Shown: positions 17,502 to 28,563, numbered from the stretch's first letter. The stretch: 59,804 bases of DNA from Paracoccaceae bacterium (GCA_023383015.1 JAHDXW010000026.1:1-59804), one strand, 5' to 3'. The notes: a model not told the origin generated them from the letters alone. Numbers and translations are program-made.

Positions 17502-18278
17502 TCAGCGGCCCTCGAAGCGCGGCGGGCGCCGGTCGAGGAAGGCGACCACGCCCTCGCGGAAGTCGCGGCTCTGGCCGCAGGCGCCCTGCAGCCGCGCCTC
17601 GAGCGCAAGCTGGGCCTCGAAGTCGTTGACCAGCCCCGCCCTGAGCGCCCGGCGCGCCGCGGCCAACGCCACCGTCGGCCCGCCGGCCAGGCCACGGGCG
17701 CGCGCCGTCCAGGCGGCCTCGAACGCCCCGTCGGGCACCGCCTCCCAGATCAGCCCCCAGTCGGCGGCCTGCCGGGCTGGTACCTTCTCGGCGAACAGCG
17801 CCATGCCCATCGCCCGGGCGAGGCCGGCCAGGCGGGGCAGCATCCAGGTGCCGCCGGCGTCGGGGATCAGCCCGATGCGGGCGAAGGCCTGCAGGAAGAC
17901 CGCGCTTTCGGCCGCCACCACCACATCGGCAGCAAGCGCGAGGCTGGCCCCCGCCCCGGCGGCGGCACCGTTGACGGCGGCGATGACCGGCACGGGGTAG
18001 TCGTGGATCAGCCGCAGCAGGGGCTCATATTCGTCGTGCAGCGTCCGTTCGAGGTCGATGCCGGCGGGGTTGGCGCGGTCGCCGAGATCCTGGCCCGAGC
18101 AGAAGGCCCGCCCCGCCCCGGTGAGGGCAAGCGCCCGCACCCGCGGAGCGAGGTCGCGCAGGGCGTGCAGCAGTTCGGCCCGCATCTGGGTGTTCAGCGC
18201 GTTCAAGACCTCGGGGCGGTTCAGGGTGACGGTTCCGAGGCCCGCGTCCTCGGTCACGGCGATGGTGTCGTACTGCAT
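17502..18278 (-). CDS. Enoyl-CoA hydratase/isomerase (PaaG-like)
   Basis: 258-residue crotonase-fold protein. The oxyanion-hole segments are present: ALTGAGRAFCSGQDLGD (~60-76) and VNGAAAGAGASLALAADVVV (~105-124). The FCSGQDL form and the missing glutamate pair resemble PaaG (ring 1,2-epoxyphenylacetyl-CoA isomerase) more than FadB hydratases, but no other phenylacetate gene is nearby. Start at MQYDTIAV is supported by GAGGAG eight bases upstream. It sits seven bases after ccmH. Confidence 0.87.
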   Translation of the reverse strand: MQYDTIAVTEDAGLGTVTLNRPEVLNALNTQMRAELLHALRDLAPRVRALALTGAGRAFCSGQDLGDRANPAGIDLERTLHDEYEPLLRLIHDYPVPVIAAVNGAAAGAGASLALAADVVVAAESAVFLQAFARIGLIPDAGGTWMLPRLAGLARAMGMALFAEKVPARQAADWGLIWEAVPDGAFEAAWTARARGLAGGPTVALAAARRALRAGLVNDFEAQLALEARLQGACGQSRDFREGVVAFLDRRPPRFEGR

Positions 18279-18285
18279 CGGCTCC

Positions 18286-18753
18286 TCAGGACCGGAGGAT
18301 CTCGTCAAGCCGCTTCCGCTCGTCGGCGGTGAGGGGCGCGGCGGTATCCTCGGCCGAGCGCCGGCGGCGGACGTAGGTGAAGGCCACGGCCCCGCCGGCG
18401 ATCAGCATCAGCGGCCCGGCGATCCACAGCAACAGGTTGGCCCCGCCCAGGGTCGGCCGCAGCAGGACGTATTCGCCGTAGCGCTCGACGATGTAGGCCA
18501 GCGCCTCGGCGTCGCTGTCGCCGGCCACCAGCCGCTCGCGCACCAGAAGGCGAAGGTCGCGGGCCAGCGGCGCGTTCGATTCGTCGATCGATTCGTTGCG
18601 GCAGACGAGGCAGCGGAGTTCCCCCGAGATCTCGCGCGCCCGTGCCTCGAGCACGGGGTCGGCAAGCACCTCGTCGGGCTGCACCGCGCTAGCCGGCGCC
18701 GCCGGCACCAGCGCCACCGCCACGGCCATCGCCACGGCAGCAGGGCGGGTCAT
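18286..18753 (-). CDS. ccmH: Cytochrome c maturation protein CcmH
   Basis: Thioreductive partner of cytochrome c biogenesis System I; it reduces apocytochrome cysteines in the periplasm. 155 residues with a signal peptide (1-23), the family motif LRCLVCRN with Cys48 and Cys51, and a C-terminal membrane anchor (LLLWIAGPLMLIAGGAVAF). Its start overlaps the ccmF stop (ATGA). CcmG and CcmI are not in the window. Confidence 0.95.
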   Translation of the reverse strand: MTRPAAVAMAVAVALVPAAPASAVQPDEVLADPVLEARAREISGELRCLVCRNESIDESNAPLARDLRLLVRERLVAGDSDAEALAYIVERYGEYVLLRPTLGGANLLLWIAGPLMLIAGGAVAFTYVRRRRSAEDTAAPLTADERKRLDEILRS

Positions 18754-20723
18754 TCGGCGGGCACCGGCGCGACCGCCCCCCGCCGCGCCCCGGCGGCGAT
18801 GCGGAAGCGGCGGTCGGACAGGCTGAACAGCCCGCCCGCGGCCATCAGCAGGCATCCCGCCCAGAGCCAGTTGGCGAAGGGCTTGACGTAGGTGCGCACG
18901 GCCCAGCCGCCGCCCTCCTGCGGATCGCCGAGGACGAGGTAGATGTCGCGCCAGAAGCCGTAGTCGATCGCTGCCTCGGTGGTCGGCATCCCGGCCACGG
19001 GATAGCTGCGTTTCTCGGGGAGAAGCGTCACCACATGCCGGCCCGCCCGGGTGACCACCATCTCGGCCATGGCCGAGACGTAGTTCGGCCCCTCGACCCG
19101 GCGCACGCCGGCGAGGGTGATCTCGTAGCCGGCATGGGCGAAGCTCTCGCCCTCGCGCGCGACGCGGATGTCCTCGCTCTCCCAGGCCGTCAGGGCGGCA
19201 ACGGCGAAGACGCTGACGCCCAGGCCGGCATGGGCCACCGCCTTGCCCCAGTCGGCCCGCGGCAAGCGCCCGAGCCGGGCCAGCCGCCGGGCCGGACCGT
19301 CGCGCCCGGTGCGTGCCCAGAGGTCGGCCGCCGCGCCCGTCACCACCCACACGCCCAGCGTCACGCCGACCGGGCCGAGCGGCGAGCCGCCGGTCTGCAG
19401 CGCCCAGACCACTGCCCCGCACGCCAGGGACAGCACCAGCACGCCCCAGAGCGGCGCCATGGCGCGCCCGAGGCTGCCGCGCTTCCACGGCAGGATCGCG
19501 CCCAGCGGCATGAGCGCGGCGATCGCCACCACGAACGGGGTGAAGGCCATGTCGAAGAACGGCGGGCCGACGGTGAGCTTGCGGCCGAAGGCCATCTCGG
19601 CCACCAGCGGCCACATCGTGCCCACAAACACCACCATGCAGGAGACCGCCAGGAGCACGTTGTTGGCCACCAGCGCCGATTCCCGGCTGACGAGGCCAAA
19701 GACGCCCCTCGCCTGCATCGCCGGGGCCCGCAGCGCATAGAGCGTGAGCGCGCCGCCGACGAAGAATGCCAGGATGGCCAGGATGAAGATGCCGCGCTCG
19801 GGATCGCTGGCGAAGGCGTGCACCGAGGTCAGTAGCCCCGAGCGGACGATGAAGGTGCCGAGCAGCGAGAAGCCGAACGCCATGATCGCGAGCAGGATCG
19901 TCCAGGCCTTCAGCGCCTCTCGCTTCTCGACCACGATCGCCGAATGTAGGAGCGCCGCGGCGAAGAGCCAGGGCATGAACGAGGCGTTCTCGACCGGATC
20001 CCAGAACCAGAACCCGCCCCAGCCGAGCTCGTAGTAGGCCCACCAGGAGCCGAGCGCGATGCCGATGGTCAGGAACACCCACGCCGCCAGCGTCCAGGGC
20101 CTGACCCAGCGGCCCCAGGCGGCGTCCACCCGTCCCTCGATCAGCGCGGCTACCGCGAAGGAGAAGGCCATCGAGAGGCCGACATAGCCGAGATAGAGGA
20201 AGGGCGGGTGCAGCGCGAGACCGGGGTCCTGCAGGAGCGGGTTGAGATCCTGGCCGTCGAAGGGCGGCTGGGCCAGGCGCGCGAAGGGGTTGGAGGTGAA
20301 CAGGATGAAGGCCATGAAGGCCACCGCCACCGACGCCTGCACCGCCAAGACCCGCGCCCGCAGCCCCGCCGGCAGCCCGCCGCCGAACCAAGCCGCGGCC
20401 GCCCCGAACAGCGTCAGGATCAGCACCCACAGCAGCATCGAGCCCTCGTGGTTGCCCCAGACGCCGGTGATCTTGTAGATCAATGGTTTGGCGGTGTGGG
20501 AGTTGCCCACCACGAGGGCGAGCGAGAAGTCGGAGGTCACGAACGCCCAGGTCAGCGCCGCGAACGCGAAAGCCGTCAGCAGGAATTGCGCGGTCGCCGC
20601 GGGCTCGGCCAGCGCCATCCAGCCCGGCCAGCCGCGGGCGGCACCGACGAGTGGCACGACCGCCTGCAGGATCGAGACCGCGAAGGCGAGGACGAGGGCG
20701 AAGTGGCCGAGTTCGACGAACAT
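18750..20723 (-). CDS. ccmF: Cytochrome c heme lyase subunit CcmF
   Basis: Large membrane subunit of the CcmFH heme ligation complex. 657 residues with about 15 hydrophobic segments and the diagnostic tryptophan-rich heme-handling motif GVWGNHEGSMLLWVLIL near residue 90. The periplasmic loop WWAYYELGWGGFWFWDPVEN near 230-250 is also diagnostic. Translationally coupled to ccmH. Start is the ATG giving MFVELGHFAL. Confidence 0.97.
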   Translation of the reverse strand: MFVELGHFALVLAFAVSILQAVVPLVGAARGWPGWMALAEPAATAQFLLTAFAFAALTWAFVTSDFSLALVVGNSHTAKPLIYKITGVWGNHEGSMLLWVLILTLFGAAAAWFGGGLPAGLRARVLAVQASVAVAFMAFILFTSNPFARLAQPPFDGQDLNPLLQDPGLALHPPFLYLGYVGLSMAFSFAVAALIEGRVDAAWGRWVRPWTLAAWVFLTIGIALGSWWAYYELGWGGFWFWDPVENASFMPWLFAAALLHSAIVVEKREALKAWTILLAIMAFGFSLLGTFIVRSGLLTSVHAFASDPERGIFILAILAFFVGGALTLYALRAPAMQARGVFGLVSRESALVANNVLLAVSCMVVFVGTMWPLVAEMAFGRKLTVGPPFFDMAFTPFVVAIAALMPLGAILPWKRGSLGRAMAPLWGVLVLSLACGAVVWALQTGGSPLGPVGVTLGVWVVTGAAADLWARTGRDGPARRLARLGRLPRADWGKAVAHAGLGVSVFAVAALTAWESEDIRVAREGESFAHAGYEITLAGVRRVEGPNYVSAMAEMVVTRAGRHVVTLLPEKRSYPVAGMPTTEAAIDYGFWRDIYLVLGDPQEGGGWAVRTYVKPFANWLWAGCLLMAAGGLFSLSDRRFRIAAGARRGAVAPVPAE

Positions 20724-20815
20724 GAGCCAACTCTAGCGGCTTCGCGCGCACGCGCCAGTGCCATGTCCTCCCGGCCCGCTCACGCCCGCGTCAGCGGCCC
20801 GCAGCGGCGGGCCGC

Positions 20816-21955
20816 TCAGGGCGGCGGGTAGGCAGCCGCCCACATCACCCGGTCGAGATCGCCGCGGGCCCCGTCGCTGACCCGCGGCGCATCGGCCACG
20901 ACATAGCGCAGCCGCGTTCCCATCATCACGAACCACGCCGAATGGCTGGCGCTGCGAACGTCATCCTGCCACGACCAGGCGCCGGCATGCCAGAAGTTCG
21001 CGGCCTGCCCCCAGGGCCGCGTCAGAGCCCCGATGGTATAGGCGGCACCGCCGCCGAGGTCGAAGCGCGGCCAGTCGGCCTGCGGCGTCCCGATCAGCCC
21101 CCGCTCGGGCAGGAAGTGCGCGAGAAAGCGGGCGTAGTCGCGCACCGGCATCCGCCAGCCGCCGTAGGCGCCGAGAATCCGCCAGCCGGGATCGAGCCGC
21201 GCATTCAGGATGCCCAGCGGCGCCAGCACCCGCTCCCGGCAGGCGCGCTCGTAGCCCTGGCCGGTCCGCGCCTCCACCGCCATGCCGAGGAGCACATAGT
21301 TGACGTTGTTGTATGAGAACGCTGTCCCCGGGGCAGAGCCGAGGGGCGAGGCAAGGGCCGCGGCGGCGATCGCGGGCATGTTGGTGCGGCGGAAGTCGAG
21401 GCCCGGCGGGAACCGCCCTTGGGTGACATCGTCGGTGATGCCGCTGGAATGGGTGAGAAGCTGACCGATGGTGATCGCGCCCGCGCGTGCGTCGGACGGC
21501 GGGTGCGCGGCGAGGAACCCGGGCATGACGCTGGCCAGCGGCTCGTCGAAGCCGATGCGCCCCTCGTCCACCAGCCGGGCGATGCAGGTGCCGGTGACCG
21601 CCTTCGACAGGCTCGCCAGCGGCACCGCGGTTCCCGGCCGGTAGGCGCCGCGGGACGCGCTGCCCGCCACCCGGTCTCCGGACATCACCACAAGCGCCGC
21701 ATGCGCGACGCCCCAGCGTTGGGCCCAGTCGTGGAAGGCCGCCACCATGCGCCGCGCCTGGGCGCGGGGGGTCCCGCTTTCGGCGCGCGCCGCCGGCCCC
21801 GGGGGAAGGGCCGCCGCGACCACCGCCCCGGGCGGCGCGGCGGGGGCGGTCGGCCGGGCGGCGGCCTGCGGTGTGCCCGCCACCGCCACCGCCAGGGCAA
21901 CAAGCGTCGCGACAGCCGCCGCGAGCGAGGGCAGAGCGGCACGAATGCGGGTCAT
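20816..21955 (-). CDS. Secreted serine hydrolase, beta-lactamase class C/DD-peptidase family
   Basis: 379 residues with a hydrophobic export signal (about 5-33) and an Ala/Pro-rich linker. The catalytic Ser-x-x-Lys is SLSK at 115-118 (Ser115, Lys118) and the tyrosine motif is Y215-N-N in AFSYNNVNY. An HAGAWSW segment replaces the KTG box. This fits the broad serine hydrolase group (penicillin-binding-protein-like, esterases), not a classical beta-lactamase. The start has GAGAGG five bases upstream. It lies inside the ccm run, between the holin gene and ccmF; no functional link is evident. Confidence 0.85.
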   Translation of the reverse strand: MTRIRAALPSLAAAVATLVALAVAVAGTPQAAARPTAPAAPPGAVVAAALPPGPAARAESGTPRAQARRMVAAFHDWAQRWGVAHAALVVMSGDRVAGSASRGAYRPGTAVPLASLSKAVTGTCIARLVDEGRIGFDEPLASVMPGFLAAHPPSDARAGAITIGQLLTHSSGITDDVTQGRFPPGLDFRRTNMPAIAAAALASPLGSAPGTAFSYNNVNYVLLGMAVEARTGQGYERACRERVLAPLGILNARLDPGWRILGAYGGWRMPVRDYARFLAHFLPERGLIGTPQADWPRFDLGGGAAYTIGALTRPWGQAANFWHAGAWSWQDDVRSASHSAWFVMMGTRLRYVVADAPRVSDGARGDLDRVMWAAAYPPP

Positions 21956-22122
21956 CGGCACCTCTCGATACCGGCCGGGGTCTTGGCGGCCGTCACACTG
22001 GGACGGCGGCAAGCCTACCGCGGCCGGCCGGCCATGGGCATCGGGTCGGCGCCGGGCCGCCGCGAGCGGTTGCCGGATGGACACACCGGCGCCGCCGCCG
22101 GCCGGCGGCGGGGGTGCCGGGG

Positions 22123-22620
22123 TCAGCGAGGCCCGGCCGGCTGTCCCGGCGCAGCGGCCGCGCCGGGGCGTGGTCCGGTGCCGGCGCCATCCTGCCCGGC
22201 GACGGAGAGGGCCCCCTGCGACGCCCCGCGGTCGCGGAAGTGATGGGCCTCGCGGGCACCGAAATGCAGCGAGACGACGGCGCCGATGAGCCACCACATC
22301 GGCTCGGGCACGGCGGCCAGCGCCGCCATGCGCTGGCCGAATTCGTCTGGCGCGGCGATCGCGTAGACGAAGAGGCCGACCGTGCCGAAGGCCAGCACCG
22401 GGCGCGGCAGCCGGTTGACCATGTCGATCGCCCGGTCGAAGCGGCCCGCCGGCGCATCCCCCTGCCCTTCCGGTGCAGGATGCCGCGTCGCGGCCGCGGC
22501 CACCGCCGCCTCCAGCGCCCGCGCGGCCTCGGGGCCCGTCCGCCCGGCCAGTTCACGCAGCGCCTGCGCCACCGCGGCCCGCCCCGCCGCCGACCCCGCC
22601 ATCGCCGCCATCCGTGCCAT
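22123..22620 (-). CDS. Three-TM holin of the gene-transfer-agent type
   Basis: 165 residues. An Ala-rich cytoplasmic N-terminus is followed by the conserved core RFDRAIDMVNRLPRPVLAFG, a YAIAAPDEFGQRMAALAAVPE loop and a tail MWWLIGAVVSLHFGAREAHHF. This is the pattern of the 'holin of 3TMs, for gene-transfer release' family that in Rhodobacter capsulatus releases GTA particles with an endolysin encoded next to it. Here no endolysin or GTA structural gene is adjacent; neighbours are ccmE and a serine hydrolase. The C-terminal ~40 residues are low-complexity. Role in GTA release is inferred from the family. Confidence 0.8.
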   Translation of the reverse strand: MARMAAMAGSAAGRAAVAQALRELAGRTGPEAARALEAAVAAAATRHPAPEGQGDAPAGRFDRAIDMVNRLPRPVLAFGTVGLFVYAIAAPDEFGQRMAALAAVPEPMWWLIGAVVSLHFGAREAHHFRDRGASQGALSVAGQDGAGTGPRPGAAAAPGQPAGPR

Positions 22621-22679
22621 CGGCCATCCCCCCGCCCGATCCGCGCCGGGAAGTTGAAGCGCAATGGCTAACGCCGGCT

Positions 22680-23126
22680 TCAGCTGCCGTCCGGTGCCAT
22701 CCAGTGGCCCTGTTCCTTCAGCGCGTCGACGACTTCCTTCGGCATGTAGGTCTCGTCGTGCTTGGCAAGGATCTCGCGGGCCTCGAACACGCCGGCGACC
22801 AGCCGGCCGGTTGCCACCGTTCCCTGCCCCTCGCCGAAGAGGTCGGGCAGGATGCCGCGGTAGCTGACCGGGATCGAGGCATTGCCGTCGGTGACCCGGA
22901 AGCTGACCGCCTCGCCCTGGCCGCGCACGAGGCTGCCCTCCTCGACCAGCCCGCCGATGCGGAACACCTCGGCGGGGTCGGGCGGGTGCTCGGCAACCTG
23001 GGTGGGCGAGCGGAAGAAGTTGATTCCGTCGCGCATGGCGTAGCCGACCAGCCCCGTGGCCAGCGCGAGCGCCAGCGCCGCCACGACGATGACCTGGACC
23101 CGCCGCCTCTTCTTCAGCCCCTTCAT
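22680..23126 (-). CDS. ccmE: Cytochrome c maturation heme chaperone CcmE
   Basis: Membrane-anchored periplasmic chaperone that binds heme covalently and passes it to CcmF. 148 residues: basic start MKGLKKRRR, one membrane helix (11-30), an OB-fold body, and the heme-binding HDETY motif with His123 and Tyr127. The start was set at MKGLKK because the longer open frame upstream is antisense to argC. argC ends 11 bases upstream. Confidence 0.95.
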   Translation of the reverse strand: MKGLKKRRRVQVIVVAALALALATGLVGYAMRDGINFFRSPTQVAEHPPDPAEVFRIGGLVEEGSLVRGQGEAVSFRVTDGNASIPVSYRGILPDLFGEGQGTVATGRLVAGVFEAREILAKHDETYMPKEVVDALKEQGHWMAPDGS

Positions 23127-23137
23127 CGCCCCTCCGC

Positions 23138-24166
23138 TCAGGGAAACAGCGGGGCGAGCATCAGGCCGGCCGTCTCCTCGGCGCCGAGCATCAGGTTGGC
23201 GTTCTGGATCGCCTGCCCCGAGGAACCCTTGGTCAGGTTGTCCAGCGCGCACACCACCACTGCACGCCCGGGAATGCGGTCGCCCACCACCCCGACATGC
23301 ACGAAGTTGGAGCCGCGGACGTCATGCGTCGAGGGGAGTGCGCCGAAAGGAAGCACCTCGAGGAAGGGCTCGTGCTCGTAGGCGACCGAAAGCGCCCCGT
23401 GCACCGCCTGCGGCTCGCCCCGGACATAGACGGTGGCGAGGATGCCGCGGTTCATCGGCAGCAGGTGGGGGGTGAACTGCACCCGCACCTGCCGGCCGGC
23501 GACGCGGGAGAACTCCTGGTCGAACTCGCCCAGATGCCGATGGGTGCCGCCCGCCGAATAGGGCTGCGTGCCCTCCGACAGTTCGGCATGCAGCAGGTTC
23601 TCCTTCAGCGCCCGGCCGGCGCCGGAGACCCCGGCCTTGAGGTCGATCACGATCTCGTCGAGGTCGATCACCCCGGCGGCGATCAGCGGGCGGACCGCAT
23701 ACTGCCCGGCGGCGGCGTTGCAGCCGGTGCCGGCGACCAGCCGCGCCGCCTCGATCTGCTCGCGGTAGAACTCGGTCAACCCGTAGACCGCCTCGGCCTG
23801 GAGTTCGGGGGCGGCATGGGGCTTGCCATACCACTTCTGGTATTCGGCCGGGTCGCGCAGCCGGAAGTCGGCCGACAGGTCGACGACCTTCAGCGCCCGC
23901 GGCAACTCGCGGATCACCGCCTGGCTGGTGGCATGCGGCAGGGCGCAGAAGACGAGGTCCATGTCGGCGAAGTTGATGTCCTCGATCCGTGCCAGCCGGG
24001 GAAGCTCGAGGTGGCGCAGGAAGGGGAAGACCTCGGCCATCGCCATCCCGGCCTTGCGGTCGCCCGAAAGCGCGACGATCTCGATGGTCGGATGGGTCGC
24101 GATCAGGCGGACGAGCTCCGCGCCCGTGTAGCCCGAGGCCCCGAGGATTGCCACCCTGTGCAGCAT
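23138..24166 (-). CDS. argC: N-acetyl-gamma-glutamyl-phosphate reductase
   Basis: NADPH-dependent third step of arginine synthesis. 342 residues. The nucleotide-binding start is [17 protein letters not shown], and the catalytic cysteine lies in [15 protein letters not shown] near 150. The C-terminal half carries [15 protein letters not shown] and [15 protein letters not shown]. Linked to ccmE as in other Rhodobacteraceae. Confidence 0.96.
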   Translation of the reverse strand: MLHRVAILGASGYTGAELVRLIATHPTIEIVALSGDRKAGMAMAEVFPFLRHLELPRLARIEDINFADMDLVFCALPHATSQAVIRELPRALKVVDLSADFRLRDPAEYQKWYGKPHAAPELQAEAVYGLTEFYREQIEAARLVAGTGCNAAAGQYAVRPLIAAGVIDLDEIVIDLKAGVSGAGRALKENLLHAELSEGTQPYSAGGTHRHLGEFDQEFSRVAGRQVRVQFTPHLLPMNRGILATVYVRGEPQAVHGALSVAYEHEPFLEVLPFGALPSTHDVRGSNFVHVGVVGDRIPGRAVVVCALDNLTKGSSGQAIQNANLMLGAEETAGLMLAPLFP

Positions 24167-24254
24167 TGCCGTTTCCGTCCTGCCTCCTGTCGCGCCGGGC
24201 GGCCGGAAGGCTAGGCGGATTCGAGTCCGACCGCAATCGGCCCGGGCGCCTGCC

Positions 24255-25067
24255 TCAGGCCCGATCGAAAGCGATCCGGCGGCGCAGGAACAGCGTCGCC
24301 CGGTTGCCCACCGGCTGCGGGTCGCCGGTGGTCAGGAATGAACCCTGCCGGCCCGGACCCAGCATGCCGGGGCGGCGGCCAAGGTAGTCGGCAAGGCTTT
24401 CGGCCACCAGCTCTGGCTGGCTGTAGACCTTCACCGCCGGCCCCAGCGCGGCGCGGAAGGCCTCCTCCATCAGCGGGTAGTGGGTGCAGCCCAGCACCGC
24501 CGCCTCGGGCCGCGGCATCCGCCGCAGGAGCGCCTCGACATGGGAATGCACCAGCGCCTCGGCGAGGATCATGTCGCCCTGCTCGATGGCGTCGACGAGG
24601 CCGCCGCAGGGCTGGGCCTCGACGTCGACCCCGATCGCGCGGAAGGCCAGTTCCCGCTGGAAGGCGCGCGAGGCGACGGTGGCCGGGGTGGCAAACAGCG
24701 CCACATGCCTCACCGCCACCTCGCGGGGGGCCGAGTTGTCGCCCCAGCGCCGCTCGGTCAGCGCCTCGATCAGCGGCACGAAGACGCCGAGCACCCGCTT
24801 GTCGGCCGGCACCCAGGTCTCCTGCATCCGCTTCAGCGCCACCGCCGAGGCGGTGTTGCAGGCCAGCACGACGAGGTCGCAGCCCTCGGCCCAGAGCCGC
24901 TCGACCCCCGCGCAGGTGAGCCGGAAGATGTCGTCGGCGTCGCGCGTGCCGTAGGGGGTGTGGGCGTTGTCGCCGAAGTAGACGAAGGGCACGTCGGGCA
25001 GCCGCCGCAGGAGCGCGTCGAGCACGGTCAGTCCGCCCAGCCCCGAATCGAACACACCGACCGCCAT
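24255..25067 (-). CDS. murI: Glutamate racemase
   Basis: Makes D-glutamate for peptidoglycan. 270 residues. [15 protein letters not shown] (5-19) carries the Asp/Ser pair. The two catalytic cysteines are in [12 protein letters not shown] (about residue 72) and [12 protein letters not shown] (about residue 190). Start at MAVGVFDSG is preceded by GGGAGGGG; a more distal ATG would add an unconserved leader. Confidence 0.94.
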   Translation of the reverse strand: MAVGVFDSGLGGLTVLDALLRRLPDVPFVYFGDNAHTPYGTRDADDIFRLTCAGVERLWAEGCDLVVLACNTASAVALKRMQETWVPADKRVLGVFVPLIEALTERRWGDNSAPREVAVRHVALFATPATVASRAFQRELAFRAIGVDVEAQPCGGLVDAIEQGDMILAEALVHSHVEALLRRMPRPEAAVLGCTHYPLMEEAFRAALGPAVKVYSQPELVAESLADYLGRRPGMLGPGRQGSFLTTGDPQPVGNRATLFLRRRIAFDRA

Positions 25068-25140
25068 CCGCCCCTCCCGGCATCCGCAGCGTCCCGCCGC
25101 AGGCATTAGGCCCCGCGGCGGGCGAAGTCCACCGACCGGC

Positions 25141-28100
25141 CTATTCGGCCGCCGCCGCCAGCGGGCCAGACGCGCCGCGCAGCCGCGCGAGCAGGTCCTC
25201 CCGCCGCCGGGCCGCCGCCGCGGCGTTGGCCTGCTTCACCGGGCCGAAGCCGCGGATGGCAAGCGGCAGTTCGGCAAGCTCCACCGCCGCGGCCATCGTC
25301 TCGGGGGTGACGCGGGCCAGGACCTCGGCCATGTCGGCCTCGTATTCGGTGATCAGCCGCCGTTCCATCCGCCGCTCGGTCGTCCGGCCGAAGGGGTCGG
25401 CCCAGGTGCCGCGCAGGCCCTTCAGCCGCGCCAGCATGCGGAAGACCGGCAGCACCCACGGCCCGAACTCGCGCTTGCGCGGCCGGCCCTCGGCCGTCCG
25501 GCCGGGCAGGAGCGGCGGGGCGAGTTGGAAGCTCAGCCTGAGGGGTCCGTCGAATGCGGCCGCCGCCTTCGAGGCGGTCTCCAGATGCAGCCGGGCGACC
25601 TCGTACTCGTCCTTGTAGGCGAGCAGCTTGTGGTAGCCCAGCGCGACCGCCTCGCGCAGACGCGGGTCGGGCATGCGGTCGACAAGCGCCCGGTAGCGGC
25701 GGGCCAGTGCGGCGTCCTGGTAGTCGGCCAGGTGGCGCTCGCGGAAGGCGATGCGCTCGGCCGTCGCCATCGGCGCTTGCGCCGCCGCCGGTTCCAGCAG
25801 GGCGGCCGCCGCGGCGGGCTCGACCATTGCCCAGCGGCCGAGCGAGAAGGCGCGCCGGTTCGCCTCGACTTGCGCGCCGTTGAGCGCGATCGCCCGGTCG
25901 ATCGCCTCAAGCCCGAGCGGAACCAGCCCCTGCTGCCAGGCGGCGCCGAGGGTCATCATGTTGGCGTAGATCGAATCACCCAGCGCGACGCGTGCAAGCT
26001 CGGAGAAGTCGGCGAAGGCGACGCGCCCGCCCAGCCGGCCCTCGAGCGCCAGCCGCAGCTGGTCGGAGGGAATCCGGAAGGCGGGGTCGCGGGTGAAGGC
26101 GCCGGTGACGATCTCGTGGGCGTTGACCACCGCGCCGGTCCGCCCGCGGGTCATCAGCCCGATCGTCCGCGCGCCTGCCGTCACCACGAGGTCGCCGCCG
26201 ATCACGGCATCCGCCTCGCCGGTGGCCACGCGCACGGCGCTGATCTCCTCGGGGCGGTTGGCAAGCCGGCAGTGGATGTGCACCGCGCCGCCCTTTTGGG
26301 CCAGACCGGCCATCTCCATCAGCCCCGCCCCCTTGCCGTCGATCTGCGCCGCCTGGGCCAGGATCGCCCCCACGGTCACGACGCCGGTGCCGCCGACCCC
26401 GGTGACGACGATGTTCCAGGTGCCGGCGATCGCCGGCAGCGCCGGCTCGGGCAGGGCGGGAAGATCGACCGCGCGGCCCTCGGCCCGCTTCGGCCGCGCC
26501 CCCTGCACCGTCACGAACGACGGGCAGAAGCCCTTGAGGCAGGAGAAATCCTTGTTGCAGGACGACTGGTCGATGGCGCGCTTGCGGCCGAACTCGGTCT
26601 CCGCCGGCACGATCGAGACGCAGTTCGATTGCACCCCGCAGTCGCCGCAGCCTTCGCAGACATCGGTGTTGATGAACACCCGCCGGTCGGGGTCCGGGAA
26701 GGCGCCGCGCTTGCGCCGGCGCCGCTTCTCGGCCGCGCAGGTCTGGACGTAGAGGATGACCGACACCCCGGACAGGGTGCGGAAGTGCTCCTGCACCGCC
26801 GGCAGCTCGTCGCGGGGGTGGATGGCGACGCCCTCGGGGTAGTCGGCGCGCTGCACCGGCTCCTTGGGGTCATGGACGACGGCGATGTGGGCAACGCCCA
26901 TCGCCCGCACCTCCCGGGCGATGCGGTGGGGGGTGAGCCCACCCTCGTTCTTCTGCCCGCCGGTCATCGCCACGGCGTCGTTGTAGAGTATCTTGTAGGT
27001 GATGTTGACGTCGCCCGCCGCCACCGCGGCGCGGATGGCCTGGATTCCGGAGTGGTTGTAGGTGCCGTCGCCGAGGTTCTGGAAGACGTGGCCGCGGGTC
27101 GAGAACCGCGATTCGCCGATCCAGTTCGCGCCCTCGCCGCCCATGTGGGTGAAGCCGGTGGTCTCGCGGTCCATCCACTGCGCCATGTAGTGGCAGCCGA
27201 TGCCGGCATAGGCGCGGCTGCCGGCGGGAAGCCGGGTCGAGGTGTTGTGGGGGCAGCCCGAGCAGAAGTAGGGCAGCCGGCTCGCGATCTCGGGGGCATT
27301 GTCGGCCCGCCGCGCCTCGGCCAGCCGGACAAGCGCGGCGGCCATCGCGTCGCTGCCGCGCCCCTCCTCGAGCAGGATGCCGCCGATCCGCTCGGCGATG
27401 AGGATCGGGTCGAGCGCGTAGCGGGTGGGAAACAGCTCCTCGCGGTGCAGCCCGCCCGCCCCGCCCTTGTACCAGCCGTAGACGCGCCGGCCGCGGCGGT
27501 CGTCGAAGATCGCCTCCTTGATCTGCACCTCGATCAGCTTGCGCTTCTCCTCGACCACCACGATCAGGTCGAGCCCCTCGGCCCAGTCGTGGAAAGAGGC
27601 CATGTCGAGCGGAAAGGTCTGGGCGACCTTGTAGGTGGTCAGGCCGAGCCGGTCAGCCTCGGCCGCGTCGATGCCCAGCAGCGACAGCGCGTGCACGAGG
27701 TCGAGCCAGTTCTTCCCCGCCGCCACGAAGCCGATCCTGGCCCCCGGCCGGCCCCAGACCCGCCGGTCGATGCGGTTGGCGCGCGCGAAGGCCTCGGCGG
27801 CAAAGCGCTTGTGGTCGATCATCCGCGCTTCCTGGGCCACCGGCGTGTCGGCAAGGCGGATGTTCAGCCCGCCCGGCGGCAGCGGGAAGTCGGGCGTGAC
27901 GAAGGCCATCCGCTTGGGGTCGCCGTCAACGACCGCGGTCGCCTCGACCGTGTCCTTCATCGTCTTCAGCCCGACCCAGAGGCCCGAGAACCGGCTCAGG
28001 GCAAAGCCGTAGAGGCCGAGGTCGAGGATCTCCTGCACCCCGGCGGGCGAGACCACGGGCATGTAGGCGTCCACCATGGCCCAGTCGGACTGGTGCAGCA

Positions 28101-28563
28101 CGGTCGAGCTTTCGCCGGTGTGGTCGTCGCCCATCGCCATCAGCACCCCGCCGTGGCGCGAGGTGCCGGCCATGTTGGCGTGCCGCATCACGTCGCCCGA
28201 CCGGTCCACCCCCGGGCCCTTGCCGTACCACAGCGCAAAGACGCCGTCATGCTTGCCCTCGCCGCGCAGTTCGGCCTGCTGGGTGCCCCAGATGGCGGTC
28301 GCGGCGAGGTCCTCGTTCAGCCCCTCCTGGAAGACCACCCCCGCGGCGTCAAGCCACTGGCGGGCCCGCCGCATCTGGATGTCGACCGCCCCGAGCGGCG
28401 AGCCGCGGTAGCCGGTCACGTAGCCGCCGGTGTTCAGCCCGGCCTCGCGGTCGCGCGCCGCCTGCGCCAGCATCAACCGCACCAGCGCCTGGGTTCCGTT
28501 CAGGAGAACGGGCGTCCTGGTCAGGTCGAAACGGTCGTTCAGACTGACGTCCTGTCTGGCCAT
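25141..28563 (-). CDS. Fused indolepyruvate:ferredoxin oxidoreductase
   Basis: Thiamine-diphosphate/Fe-S enzyme that oxidatively decarboxylates aryl (and possibly branched) 2-oxo acids to acyl-CoA. 1140 residues in the alphaproteobacterial all-in-one form. The pyrimidine-binding alpha part is near 20-200 ([22 protein letters not shown]). [13 protein letters not shown] follows near 435, then the TPP-binding block [16 protein letters not shown] cysteine cluster near 640 ([13 protein letters not shown], then SCNKDFSC) binds 4Fe-4S, the gamma domain [14 protein letters not shown] is near 720, and a C-terminal extension ends the protein. Divergent LysR regulator across a palindromic site. Confidence 0.92.
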   Translation of the reverse strand: MARQDVSLNDRFDLTRTPVLLNGTQALVRLMLAQAARDREAGLNTGGYVTGYRGSPLGAVDIQMRRARQWLDAAGVVFQEGLNEDLAATAIWGTQQAELRGEGKHDGVFALWYGKGPGVDRSGDVMRHANMAGTSRHGGVLMAMGDDHTGESSTVLHQSDWAMVDAYMPVVSPAGVQEILDLGLYGFALSRFSGLWVGLKTMKDTVEATAVVDGDPKRMAFVTPDFPLPPGGLNIRLADTPVAQEARMIDHKRFAAEAFARANRIDRRVWGRPGARIGFVAAGKNWLDLVHALSLLGIDAAEADRLGLTTYKVAQTFPLDMASFHDWAEGLDLIVVVEEKRKLIEVQIKEAIFDDRRGRRVYGWYKGGAGGLHREELFPTRYALDPILIAERIGGILLEEGRGSDAMAAALVRLAEARRADNAPEIASRLPYFCSGCPHNTSTRLPAGSRAYAGIGCHYMAQWMDRETTGFTHMGGEGANWIGESRFSTRGHVFQNLGDGTYNHSGIQAIRAAVAAGDVNITYKILYNDAVAMTGGQKNEGGLTPHRIAREVRAMGVAHIAVVHDPKEPVQRADYPEGVAIHPRDELPAVQEHFRTLSGVSVILYVQTCAAEKRRRRKRGAFPDPDRRVFINTDVCEGCGDCGVQSNCVSIVPAETEFGRKRAIDQSSCNKDFSCLKGFCPSFVTVQGARPKRAEGRAVDLPALPEPALPAIAGTWNIVVTGVGGTGVVTVGAILAQAAQIDGKGAGLMEMAGLAQKGGAVHIHCRLANRPEEISAVRVATGEADAVIGGDLVVTAGARTIGLMTRGRTGAVVNAHEIVTGAFTRDPAFRIPSDQLRLALEGRLGGRVAFADFSELARVALGDSIYANMMTLGAAWQQGLVPLGLEAIDRAIALNGAQVEANRRAFSLGRWAMVEPAAAAALLEPAAAQAPMATAERIAFRERHLADYQDAALARRYRALVDRMPDPRLREAVALGYHKLLAYKDEYEVARLHLETASKAAAAFDGPLRLSFQLAPPLLPGRTAEGRPRKREFGPWVLPVFRMLARLKGLRGTWADPFGRTTERRMERRLITEYEADMAEVLARVTPETMAAAVELAELPLAIRGFGPVKQANAAAAARRREDLLARLRGASGPLAAAAE

